Assembly (NCBI RefSeq): GCF_029319185.1
Contig: NZ_CP119754.1
Span: 4,278,001-4,342,000, forward strand
Length of the DNA stretch: 64,000 bases
From: Superficieibacter sp. HKU1
GTDB lineage: Bacteria; Pseudomonadota; Gammaproteobacteria; Enterobacterales; Enterobacteriaceae
Direction: 5' to 3'
Shown here: positions 1-6,615 of the stretch, one piece after another
Layout: every line of letters begins with the position of its first letter
How positions within the stretch are numbered: the first letter of the stretch is position 1
Program-made: the position numbers and the translations under genes
The notes under the pieces: model-generated
Databases searched by the model: none
What the model saw: the letters and a program-made list of their open reading frames with translations, nothing else
What the model was told of the DNA's origin: nothing

Positions 1-117
1 GTGAGTTTGGTGCGCCAGCTACTCGCCCAATAGTTAATGAAGCTGCTCCTGTCTATTATTAGTGGGAGCAGCAGCGTATACTCACACTCCCGGCTTAACA
101 TTCAGGGAGTAATTACA
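1..117. other. Left edge: possible 3' end of an unseen gene, a hairpin, and the 5' leader of the rSAM cassette
   Basis: Bases 1-33 stay open in frame 1 and end in TAG, so they may be the last ten codons of an upstream gene; this is too short to identify. Bases 42-49 (GCTGCTCC) and 65-72 (GGAGCAGC) form a perfect 8-bp stem with a 15-base loop. No U tract follows, so a simple intrinsic terminator is unlikely. AGGGAG at 104-109 is a strong ribosome binding site for the ATG at 118. Confidence 0.35.
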
Positions 118-543
118 ATGACGGGGAATCCATGGCTGGATCCAATCGCGTCCCTCAGCGGTATACATTTTCTATATTTCTATTACATACTCATTACAAT
201 CTTTAAATGTTTGACTGTCACGTATGAAAATTACGTATCGGGTTATAAAAACATTCAGTTACCGATCAATGTTAATGAAGATCCACTGTTCATTGCCTGG
301 CTGAAAGATCCGGCCATGGGAATGGTAGAATTAGTTATGGGACCACTGATTGAAGGGGAATTCATCGGTAAGGTTGAAGGCAAAAATACCTGGCGAACAA
401 TAAAGAGTAAAAAACCGGGAGCGACGGCTTATGAATACCAGGCGCTTAAACTATTCAAAACACAAAAGCCTTTAAAAAAAGCAGAAAAGATATTCCCGGC
501 ATTAATTAAAAAAACCGTGATAAAGCAGAGAAGATGCAGTTGA
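118..543 (+). CDS. Membrane protein, N-terminal half (TIGR04222-like), split from the next reading frame
   Basis: The 141-residue product starts at ATG 118, eight bases after AGGGAG; an earlier in-frame ATG at 37 has no such site. The N-terminus has an N-P-W-L-D-P motif and a hydrophobic segment near residues 15-32. A later E-D-P-L-F-I-A-W-L stretch resembles the D-P-Y-E-x-A-Y-L motif I remember from the TIGR04222 domain family of membrane proteins. Members usually continue into a second membrane segment and a Gly/Cys-rich end; here that part lies in the next frame (534-1004), overlapping by 10 bases. An A7 run at 508-514 just before the overlap would join the frames after a -1 slip. The protein may therefore be one polypeptide made by slippage, one gene broken by an indel, or two coupled genes. 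Function is unknown. The family assignment is from memory. Confidence 0.65.
   Translation: MTGNPWLDPIASLSGIHFLYFYYILITIFKCLTVTYENYVSGYKNIQLPINVNEDPLFIAWLKDPAMGMVELVMGPLIEGEFIGKVEGKNTWRTIKSKKPGATAYEYQALKLFKTQKPLKKAEKIFPALIKKTVIKQRRCS
508..514 (+). other. A7 homopolymer: candidate slippage or indel site joining two frames
   Basis: Seven consecutive A residues are read as AAA AAA A in the frame of the upstream gene. A -1 shift here enters the frame of the Cys-rich downstream gene, which is open from base 510 onward (a TAA at 507 blocks it further upstream). The upstream frame then runs only ten more codons to its TGA at 541. Ribosomal slippage, transcriptional slippage, an ancestral indel or a base-calling error all fit. 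Confidence 0.45.
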
Positions 544-1004
544 TCCTTAGCAAGTCTGTAAAAAAGAAAATAATTAATGCTAACAGAACAGCGCGGATCA
601 TATTGATGGTTCTGGGGTTATATAAATTGATTGCTGCGCTCTGTACGGGACATTATAACATCGGCTATCTATTGATAAGTATTTTCATCGTTATTCCGAT
701 CGTATTTTATAAAAGCAATACGAATGCCATTGTTATAAGTCCTTTCGGCAAGCATTATCTACAACAGTACAGCGATGTATTACTTAGCACTGACAACAAG
801 ACTCAACAGCAGGAGTGGCTCAGCAGAGTTCTCCTTGGCAGTACCATTATGGCAAACCTCTATGCCAGTGAGGCTCCCGTCATACATAACCCAGCCGCTA
901 CCAACAGTAGCGACAGTAATTATAGTGGTAGCAGTTGTAGCGGAAGCAGTTGCAGCGGCAGCAGTTGTGGAGGCAGTGGATGCGGGGGATGTGGTAGCCG
1001 ATGA
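534..1004 (+). CDS. Cys/Ser/Gly-repeat-tailed membrane protein, candidate radical SAM substrate
   Basis: The product is 156 residues if started at ATG 534. The purine-rich AGAGAAG upstream directly abuts that ATG with no spacer, so independent initiation looks weak. Residues about 20-63 form two hydrophobic segments resembling the second half of a TIGR04222 membrane protein. The tail from residue 131 is built of five-residue units, S-G-S-S-C three times then G-G-S-G-C, ending G-G-C-G-S-R. Cysteines fall at 135, 140, 145, 150 and 153, and there are none in residues 1-130 apart from one in the hydrophobic region. The stop overlaps the start of the radical SAM gene as ATGA (1001-1004), so the two are translationally coupled. 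The regular Cys spacing next to a SPASM enzyme suggests the tail is the modified substrate, as in thioether-type RiPPs. That is inference; no leader/core cleavage motif or dedicated protease is visible here. Confidence 0.6.
   Translation: MQLILSKSVKKKIINANRTARIILMVLGLYKLIAALCTGHYNIGYLLISIFIVIPIVFYKSNTNAIVISPFGKHYLQQYSDVLLSTDNKTQQQEWLSRVLLGSTIMANLYASEAPVIHNPAATNSSDSNYSGSSCSGSSCSGSSCGGSGCGGCGSR
924..983 (+). repeat. Four tandem 15-base units encoding five-residue Cys repeats
   Basis: Units lie at 924-938, 939-953, 954-968 and 969-983. Units 1-3 encode S-G-S-S-C; unit 4 encodes G-G-S-G-C. Synonymous codons vary between units (TGT/TGC for Cys; GGT/GGA/GGC for Gly), so the protein repeat is better conserved than the DNA repeat. 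Confidence 0.85.
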
Positions 1005-2086
1005 CTCACTTCTTCCGGCCACAGCATCTGACGGTGCAGTGGCATATCACTGACAGCTGTAATTTGCGCTGCCAGCACTGTTATCAACCTGACTATCAGG
1101 GAAAGCGTAATTCTCTGACTGAGTTAATCACTACTGCGGAAGAGATCCTGCAATTTCACCGACAACTTGCCGGGACCCATCAACTCCCTTTACTATTAAC
1201 ATTAACTGGCGGTGAGCCTTTTGCGCATCCTGACTTTATGCACCTACTCGAATTTCTTGATACGCATCCGCTGCGCCCACAAATCGCCATACTAACGAAT
1301 GGAACATTGCTTACCGACAGACGTCTGGAAAAACTCTCGCGGATCCGTCTGGCGTTTATCCAGCTCAGTCTTGACGGCGATGAAAAAACACATGATGAGA
1401 TCCGCGGTAAAGGTAATTTCAATCGTGTGCTGGCCGCGACAGTAAAGCTTAATGTGCTTAACAAACGAATACTATGGTCTTTTACCGTTCATAAAAAGAA
1501 TGCGCACACTTTTGCGCATGTCGCCGCGTTAGCTAAAAAATATCAGGTTAATCGTCTGTGGTTTGATCGGCTTATTCCTTACAAAGAGGATCTTCCTGAT
1601 ATTCTTGATCGACAACAAACACAGCAATTTTTTCAGTCCGCCTGGTTAATTAAGAAGAAGACGGAAAGAAAGCCGCTCATCTCTCTTTTTACTAAAAGAG
1701 AGAACAAAACTGAAGTGGCAATGTTAAGAGCATTACAATTTCAGTACAGTGCTACAACGCCATATCGCTGTCAGGCTGGCGCAGGGCTAATAACTATTAT
1801 GCCTGATGGCGAAATATACCCGTGCCGCAGACTTCCCGTTTCCGTGGGAAATATGCATCAAACTCCACTGATGACGCTGTATCAAACTGCGCCGCTGTTA
1901 AAACAATTGCGCGATTTTACTCACCCAGCCGCTTGCACAAAATGTCTCTTTAAATCCCAGTGTCGGGGTGGACTGCGTTGTCTGGCGTGGGCAGTTAATA
2001 ACGATGCTTTCAGCGCCGATCCTGGCTGTTTGTATACTGGTGAAAGCGCAGCAGACATGCTCTCTGCTGCGCCAGCGACTCAGTAA
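1001..2086 (+). CDS. Radical SAM/SPASM domain maturase
   Basis: The 361-residue protein carries the radical SAM cluster motif C20-x3-C24-x2-C27, the G-G-E-P SAM-binding motif near 70-73 and a T-N-G segment near 99-101, as in the partial TIM-barrel core. The C-terminal third has seven further cysteines (257, 275, 312, 315, 321, 327, 343) in the SPASM arrangement that holds auxiliary Fe-S clusters. SPASM enzymes of this size usually modify ribosomal peptides or proteins (sactionine and ranthionine thioethers, quinohemoprotein and mycofactocin precursors) or activate sulfatases. The ATGA overlap with the Cys-repeat gene strongly suggests that protein is its substrate. I recall a radical SAM subfamily defined by neighbouring Cys-rich proteins but cannot confirm membership. 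The 3' end overlaps convergent cysQ by 7 bases. No transporter or peptidase accompanies it. Confidence 0.88.
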   Translation: MTHFFRPQHLTVQWHITDSCNLRCQHCYQPDYQGKRNSLTELITTAEEILQFHRQLAGTHQLPLLLTLTGGEPFAHPDFMHLLEFLDTHPLRPQIAILTNGTLLTDRRLEKLSRIRLAFIQLSLDGDEKTHDEIRGKGNFNRVLAATVKLNVLNKRILWSFTVHKKNAHTFAHVAALAKKYQVNRLWFDRLIPYKEDLPDILDRQQTQQFFQSAWLIKKKTERKPLISLFTKRENKTEVAMLRALQFQYSATTPYRCQAGAGLITIMPDGEIYPCRRLPVSVGNMHQTPLMTLYQTAPLLKQLRDFTHPAACTKCLFKSQCRGGLRCLAWAVNNDAFSADPGCLYTGESAADMLSAAPATQ

Positions 2087-2823
2087 ATAGACACCCGGAA
2101 GCCAGGGTTGAGGAAGGATTCACGCGGTGTATAGTCGAGAGTCCTTCCCTGCCAGTCGTGAACGTGCGCCCCGGCGGCAACCGCGACCGCATGACCTGCG
2201 GCAGTATCCCAGGCATTGGTTGGCCCGAAGCGCGGATAAAGCTGCGCCTGCCCTTCCGCCACCAGGCAAAACTTCAGCGAGGAACCGATTGACGTCGTCT
2301 GGTGCTCACCCAGTTGCTGAAGATATTCCTGCAACTCGGGATCGTTAGAGTGCGAGCGGCTGATCACCACCAGCGGCGGACGCGCATCGCGCACCTGAAT
2401 TTGATTACGTACGCCGCACTCCTCTTTCCATGCTTTACCTTCAGCGGCGCTGTACATCACTTTAGGCACTGGCGCATATACCACGCCCAGAACCGGTTTG
2501 CCCTGCTCAATCAGCGCAATATTGACGGTAAACTCACCGTTGCGCTTGATAAACTCTTTGGTACCGTCAAGCGGGTCAACCAGCCAGAAACGCTGCCAGT
2601 GCTGACGCTCATCCCATGAGGGAGGATCTTCTTCCGACAGTACCGGGATATCCGGCGTCAGCGTTTTCAGTCCCTCAATAATAACGTTATGCGCCGCAAT
2701 GTCCGCCGCCGTTACCGGAGAATCATCCTGCTTGCTGGTCACTTCTATCGGTTTAACGCCGTCGTAAACCTGCATAATGGCATCACCTGCATGCCGGGCA
2801 AGCTCGCATATTTGTTGTAGCAT
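2080..2823 (-). CDS. cysQ: 3'(2'),5'-bisphosphate nucleotidase CysQ
   Basis: This 247-residue protein is close to E. coli CysQ (246 residues) throughout. CysQ hydrolyses 3'-phosphoadenosine 5'-phosphate (PAP, and PAPS) to AMP, relieving inhibition during sulfate assimilation; it is peripheral on the inner face of the inner membrane. Inositol monophosphatase family signatures are present: an S-E-E-D metal-binding motif, W-L-V-D-P-L-D-G-T-K-E-F, and W-D-T-A-A-G-H near the C-terminus. It is divergent from cpdB, whose product makes 3'-nucleotides in the periplasm. Its 3' end overlaps the radical SAM gene, whereas the next K-12 genes are ytfI and ytfJ, so an insertion or rearrangement lies at this junction. 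Confidence 0.96.
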   Translation of the reverse strand: MLQQICELARHAGDAIMQVYDGVKPIEVTSKQDDSPVTAADIAAHNVIIEGLKTLTPDIPVLSEEDPPSWDERQHWQRFWLVDPLDGTKEFIKRNGEFTVNIALIEQGKPVLGVVYAPVPKVMYSAAEGKAWKEECGVRNQIQVRDARPPLVVISRSHSNDPELQEYLQQLGEHQTTSIGSSLKFCLVAEGQAQLYPRFGPTNAWDTAAGHAVAVAAGAHVHDWQGRTLDYTPRESFLNPGFRVSIY

Positions 2824-3012
2824 TTTCCACCTCTCTCATACGATAGTGGTATTAACTCATTGTTTTATTTATACCCTATCCGAAAATAATTCGCCATCTG
2901 TGATAACAGTTACATTTTTGTTATCAAAATACATGGCAAGATTCACACTTCTGTAAGCAACAAAACGTATATACATTTTCTTTTGTGTCTCAGATCAAAA
3001 AGGATGTCTCTG
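2824..3012. promoter_or_regulatory. cysQ-cpdB divergent promoter region with a CRP-like site
   Basis: The 189-base spacer is AT-rich and must hold both promoters. TGTGA (2899-2903), six bases, then TTACA (2910-2914) matches nine of ten core positions of the CRP half-sites TGTGA-N6-TCACA. No hexamer pair is clear enough to assign start sites. Confidence 0.4.
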
Positions 3013-4956
3013 ATGATTAAGTTTAGTGTAACGCTCCTGGCCACGTTGATTGCGGCAAGTGTGAATGCCGCCACTGTCGATCTCCGCATCATGGAAACGA
3101 CTGATTTACATAGCAACATGATGGATTTCGACTATTACAAGGATTCGCCGACGGAAAAATTCGGACTGGTCCGCACTGCTACCCTGATTAATGCCGCTCG
3201 CAGCGAAGCGACCAACAGCGTGCTGGTGGATAACGGCGACATCATTCAGGGCAGTCCGCTGGGTGACTATGCCGCAGCGAAGGGGCTGAAAAAGGGTGAT
3301 ATTCACCCGGTGTATAAAGCGATGAATACGCTGGATTATGCAGTGGGCAATCTCGGGAATCATGAATTTAACTATGGTCTCGACTACCTGCAAAACGCGC
3401 TGGCCGGGGCAAAGTTCCCTTATGTGAATGCCAACGTCATTGACGTAAAAACGCAGCAGCCCTTGTTTACGCCATACCTGATTAAAGAGACGCCGGTTAA
3501 GGATCAGCAGGGGAAAGCGCAGACGCTTCGCATCGGCTATATCGGCGTGGTGCCGCCACAGATTATGACCTGGGACAAAGCCAATCTTTCCGGCAAGGTG
3601 ACGGTGAATGATATTACTGAAACCGTGCGCAAATATGTCCCGGAAATGCGTGAAAAAGGCGCGGATATCGTGGTAGTGATTGCTCACTCCGGATTATCCG
3701 CCGACCCTTATCGGGCAATGGCAGAAAACTCTGTTTACTACCTCAGTGAAGTGCCGGGGGTAGATGCCATTATGTTTGGTCACGCCCACGCGGTGTTCCC
3801 GTCAAAAGATTTTGCCGCGATTAAAGGCGTCGATCTGCAAAAAGGCACGCTTAACGGCGTCCCGGCGGTAATGCCGGGTATGTGGGGCGATCACTTAGGC
3901 GTCGTGGATCTGGTATTAAATAACGACAGCGGAAAATGGCAGGTCAGCCAGGCGAAAGCGGAAGCGCGGCCGATTTATGACGTGGCAGCGAAAAAATCCC
4001 TCGCCGCTGAAGATGCAAAACTGGTGGAGGTATTAAAAGCCGACCACGATGCCACCCGCACGTTTGTCAGCCAGCCGATCGGAAAATCCGCCGACAATAT
4101 GTACAGTTATTTGTCGCTGGTGCAGGATGACCCGACCGTTCAGGTGGTGAACAACGCGCAAAAAGCCTATGTAGAGCATTTTATTCAGAACGATCCGGAT
4201 CTGGAAAAGCTGCCGGTGCTTTCTGCCGCCGCACCGTTTAAGGCGGGCGGACGGAAAAACGATCCGGCAAGCTATGTCGAAGTGGAAAAGGGACAGTTAA
4301 CCTTCCGCAACGCAGCCGATCTTTATCTCTATCCAAATACGCTGGTAGTGGTTAAAGCCAGCGGTAAAGAGGTAAAAGAATGGCTGGAGTGTTCTGCCGG
4401 GCAGTTTAATCAAATCGACCCGCACAGCAACAAGCCGCAGGCGCTGATTAACTGGGACGATTTCCGCACCTATAATTTTGACGTCATTGACGGCGTGAAT
4501 TATCAGATTGATGTGACCCAACCCGCCCGCTATGACGGCGAGTGCCAGAGCGTAAACCCGCAGGCGGAACGCATCAAGGATCTCACCTATAACGGCAAGC
4601 CTGTCGATCCAAAGGCCATTTTCCTGGTTGCCACCAATAACTATCGCGCTTACGGCGGTAAATTTGCTGGTACGGGCGACGACCATATCGCGTTTGCCTC
4701 TCCGGATGAAAACCGTGCGGTGCTGGCGGCATGGATTAGTGCAGAGTCAAAACGCGAAGGAGAGATCCATCCGGCGGCAGATAATAACTGGCGTCTGGCA
4801 CCGATCCACAGCAATACGCCGCTGGATATTCGCTTTGAAACCTCGCCATCAGAGAAAGCAGCGGCGTTTATTAAGGAGAAGGCACAATATCCAATGCATC
4901 AGGTGGCGACCGATGATATTGGTTTCGCGATTTATCAGCTGGATTTAAGCAAGTAA
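3013..4956 (+). CDS. cpdB: Periplasmic 2',3'-cyclic-nucleotide 2'-phosphodiesterase/3'-nucleotidase
   Basis: Started at ATG 3013 the protein has 647 residues, exactly the E. coli CpdB length, and begins with a typical signal peptide (M-I-K-F-S, hydrophobic core, cleavage after A-S-V-N-A near residue 19). An upstream in-frame ATG at 2983 would add a charged extension before the signal peptide. The N-terminal calcineurin-like domain shows T-T-D-L-H-S-N, D-N-G-D, G-N-H-E-F and G-H-A-H metal-binding motifs; the C-terminal half is the 5'-nucleotidase substrate domain. It converts 2',3'-cyclic nucleotides to 3'-nucleotides and then nucleosides for uptake. A strong hairpin follows the stop. Confidence 0.97.
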   Translation: MIKFSVTLLATLIAASVNAATVDLRIMETTDLHSNMMDFDYYKDSPTEKFGLVRTATLINAARSEATNSVLVDNGDIIQGSPLGDYAAAKGLKKGDIHPVYKAMNTLDYAVGNLGNHEFNYGLDYLQNALAGAKFPYVNANVIDVKTQQPLFTPYLIKETPVKDQQGKAQTLRIGYIGVVPPQIMTWDKANLSGKVTVNDITETVRKYVPEMREKGADIVVVIAHSGLSADPYRAMAENSVYYLSEVPGVDAIMFGHAHAVFPSKDFAAIKGVDLQKGTLNGVPAVMPGMWGDHLGVVDLVLNNDSGKWQVSQAKAEARPIYDVAAKKSLAAEDAKLVEVLKADHDATRTFVSQPIGKSADNMYSYLSLVQDDPTVQVVNNAQKAYVEHFIQNDPDLEKLPVLSAAAPFKAGGRKNDPASYVEVEKGQLTFRNAADLYLYPNTLVVVKASGKEVKEWLECSAGQFNQIDPHSNKPQALINWDDFRTYNFDVIDGVNYQIDVTQPARYDGECQSVNPQAERIKDLTYNGKPVDPKAIFLVATNNYRAYGGKFAGTGDDHIAFASPDENRAVLAAWISAESKREGEIHPAADNNWRLAPIHSNTPLDIRFETSPSEKAAAFIKEKAQYPMHQVATDDIGFAIYQLDLSK

Positions 4957-4960
4957 ACGT

Positions 4961-4994
4961 AAGGCTCAGGAGCCTGTCGTGGCTCCTGAGCCTT
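4961..4994 (+). terminator. Hairpin terminator after cpdB
   Basis: A perfect 14-bp stem, AAGGCTCAGGAGCC (4961-4974) with GGCTCCTGAGCCTT (4981-4994), encloses a 6-base loop four bases after the cpdB stop. The terminal TT is followed by mixed sequence, so the U tract is short. Confidence 0.7.
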
Positions 4995-4997
4995 ATA

Positions 4998-5030
4998 TGC
5001 CGGGTGGCGGCTGCGCCTTACCCGGCCTAC
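4998..5030 (+). repeat. REP element
   Basis: A GC-rich imperfect palindrome of the enterobacterial repetitive extragenic type, starting TGCCGGGTGGCGG and ending ACCCGGCCTAC. It is the first of three copies between cpdB and ytfH. Confidence 0.85.
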
Positions 5031-5086
5031 GGTGTCAGTTTCCAGCCCCTACGAGGGAACGCACCATTCGTCACCGCGGCACGTTT

Positions 5087-5119
5087 TGCCGGGTGGCGGC
5101 TGCGCCTTACCCGGCCTAC
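5087..5119 (+). repeat. REP element
   Basis: A second copy identical in its 33-base core to the one at 4998 and in the same orientation. Together with the inverted copy at 5153 it forms a BIME-type cluster in the 259-base cpdB-ytfH gap. Confidence 0.85.
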
Positions 5120-5152
5120 AGTGTCAGATTCCAGCCCCTGCACGTTCCCCCC

Positions 5153-5183
5153 GTAGGCCCGGTAAGCGCAGCGCCACCGGGCA
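5153..5183 (-). repeat. REP element (inverted copy)
   Basis: A third copy in opposite orientation, reading GTAGGCCCGG...CACCGGGCA on the + strand. The same inverted form recurs at 25174-25204. Confidence 0.85.
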
Positions 5184-5215
5184 GGTAACACACCATCCGC
5201 TACCGCCTGACAACG

Positions 5216-5596
5216 TTACGCCGCACGCTCATCACGCGTAGCCAGCACTTCCGGCAGATTCAGTTCGATCCAGTCCGCCAGCGCCGCCACTTTTTCACTC
5301 ACCTGCTCACCCAGCGCCGTCAGACTATATTCAACGTGCGGCGGCACTACCGGGTATGACACCCGGTTCACGAAGCCATCCATCTCCAGCGCCTGCAACG
5401 ACTGCGCCAGCATTTTTTCACTGACGCCGCCCATCTTGCGGCGCAGATCGCTGAACCGGTGGGTGCCGTCGCGCAGCGCTACCAGAATCAACACGCCCCA
5501 GCGGCTGGTGACGTGTTTAAGCACATCGCGGGAGGGACACTGTTCCGCAAATAAATTGCCGTTGCGCAGTTGTTCGCTAAGAGTCAAATTTGCCAT
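5216..5596 (-). CDS. ytfH: HxlR-family transcriptional regulator YtfH
   Basis: The 126-residue protein matches E. coli YtfH in length and sequence. ATG 5596 is preferred over a GTG at 5602 because an AGGT ribosome binding site lies ten bases upstream and the N-terminus then aligns with K-12. HxlR proteins are MarR-like winged-helix dimers; visible here is the N-terminal C-P-S-R-D-V-L segment (a possible redox-sensing Cys near residue 18) and the H-R-F-S-D-L-R-R recognition region. It is divergent from qorB, 89 bases away, with nested inverted repeats between them. By analogy with the related YodB/QorR regulators it may sense quinones or other thiol-reactive compounds and repress qorB. Confidence 0.93.
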   Translation of the reverse strand: MANLTLSEQLRNGNLFAEQCPSRDVLKHVTSRWGVLILVALRDGTHRFSDLRRKMGGVSEKMLAQSLQALEMDGFVNRVSYPVVPPHVEYSLTALGEQVSEKVAALADWIELNLPEVLATRDERAA

Positions 5597-5600
5597 TTTC

Positions 5601-5645
5601 ACACTTACCTTTTTGTGCGTACTTACTAAAAGTAAGTTTAAGTGT
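5601..5645. promoter_or_regulatory. Nested palindromes between ytfH and qorB, probable YtfH operator
   Basis: ACTTACT (5621-5627), AAA, AGTAAGT (5631-5637) is a perfect inverted repeat. Outside it, ACACTTA (5601-5607) and TAAGTGT (5639-5645) form another perfect pair. All four arms share a CTTA/TAAG core, as expected for two cooperating dimers of a winged-helix regulator. The outer left arm overlaps the ytfH 5' region. Confidence 0.65.
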
Positions 5646-5685
5646 TAGCGTGATCCAACACAAGGCAAAACAGAAGGAAAATCCC

Positions 5686-6534
5686 ATGATTGCAATTACC
5701 GGTGCTACTGGTCATCTTGGCCAGCTCGTAATTAACGACCTGTTGAAAACCGTCCCGGCCAGTCAGCTGGTGGCGATTGTGCGTAATCCGGCAAAAGCCG
5801 ACGCGCTCCAGCAGCAGGGCGTGGTTGTCCGCCAGGCGGATTATAGCGATGAAGCTGCCCTCACCGCCGCGCTGAACGGCGTCGAGAAACTGCTGTTAAT
5901 CTCCTCAAGCGAAGTGGGCCAGCGCGCGACTCAGCATCAGAACGTGATTAACGCCGCCGTTGCTGCCGGGGTTAAATTTATTGCTTACACCAGCCTGCTG
6001 CATGCCGACAACTCTCCGCTGGGGCTGCACGTTGAGCACGTCGCCACCGAAAAAGCGCTGGCCGCGTCCGGTATTCCTTACGCGCTGCTGCGCAACGGCT
6101 GGTACAGCGAAAACTATCTGGCCAGCGCCCCGGCCGCGCTGGAACACGGCGTGTTTATCGGTGCCGCAGGGGAAGGCAAAATTGCTGCTGCCACCCGCGC
6201 TGACTATGCCGCCGCTGCCGCCCGTGTCATTAGCGAAGATGACCATGCCGGTAAGGTTTATGAACTGGCAGGCGATGAGGCCTGGACTCTGAGCCAGCTT
6301 TCGGCAGAGCTAAGCAAGCAGAGCGGTAAAAAAGTGGCTTATCAGAATCTAAGCGAAGCGGATTTTGCCGCGGCGCTAAAAGGTGTAGGCCTGCCCGCCG
6401 CACTGGCCGACATGCTGGCGGACTCTGACGTCGGCGCGTCGAAAGGCGGGCTGTTTGATGACAGTCATACCCTGAGCAAGCTGATTGGCCGTCCGACCAC
6501 GCCGCTGGCGGAGAGCGTCAAAGGGATCGTATAA
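5686..6534 (+). CDS. qorB: NAD(P)H:quinone oxidoreductase QorB
   Basis: The 282-residue protein starts at ATG 5686 behind AAGGA and aligns with E. coli QorB/YtfG (286 residues). It is an atypical short-chain dehydrogenase-like fold with a nucleotide-binding G-A-T-G-H-L-G motif at residues 6-12, and R-N near 35-36 for the NADPH phosphate. Members reduce quinones with NADPH without a flavin. It is divergent from ytfH, its likely regulator. The end is slightly shorter than in K-12. A long inverted repeat downstream (6565-6606) may terminate it. Confidence 0.94.
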   Translation: MIAITGATGHLGQLVINDLLKTVPASQLVAIVRNPAKADALQQQGVVVRQADYSDEAALTAALNGVEKLLLISSSEVGQRATQHQNVINAAVAAGVKFIAYTSLLHADNSPLGLHVEHVATEKALAASGIPYALLRNGWYSENYLASAPAALEHGVFIGAAGEGKIAAATRADYAAAAARVISEDDHAGKVYELAGDEAWTLSQLSAELSKQSGKKVAYQNLSEADFAAALKGVGLPAALADMLADSDVGASKGGLFDDSHTLSKLIGRPTTPLAESVKGIV

Positions 6535-6564
6535 ATGTTACAAATGAGTTAATTTTTGTAGCCA

Positions 6565-6606
6565 CCGCGCGGACCATCTTCGATAATAGAGAAATGGTCC
6601 GCGTGG
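6565..6606 (+). promoter_or_regulatory. Long inverted repeat upstream of the araC-type gene
   Basis: CCGCGCGGACCAT (6565-6577) and ATGGTCCGCGTGG (6594-6606) pair at 12 of 13 positions around a 16-base spacer. The right arm runs into the GGAG ribosome binding site of the downstream gene (start 6616). It could be an operator, a terminator for qorB, or an RNA hairpin limiting translation of the regulator. Confidence 0.5.
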
Positions 6607-6615
6607 AGTAACCTC

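Noticed and set aside
42..72. Intrinsic terminator at the left edge
   Set aside because: The 8-bp stem is perfect but no U tract follows; kept only as a hairpin of unknown role.
775..1053. A 92-residue Ala/Val-rich open frame over the Cys-repeat region
   Set aside because: It is a frame shadow of the repetitive tail DNA; the radical SAM start and the Cys-repeat frame explain the region better.
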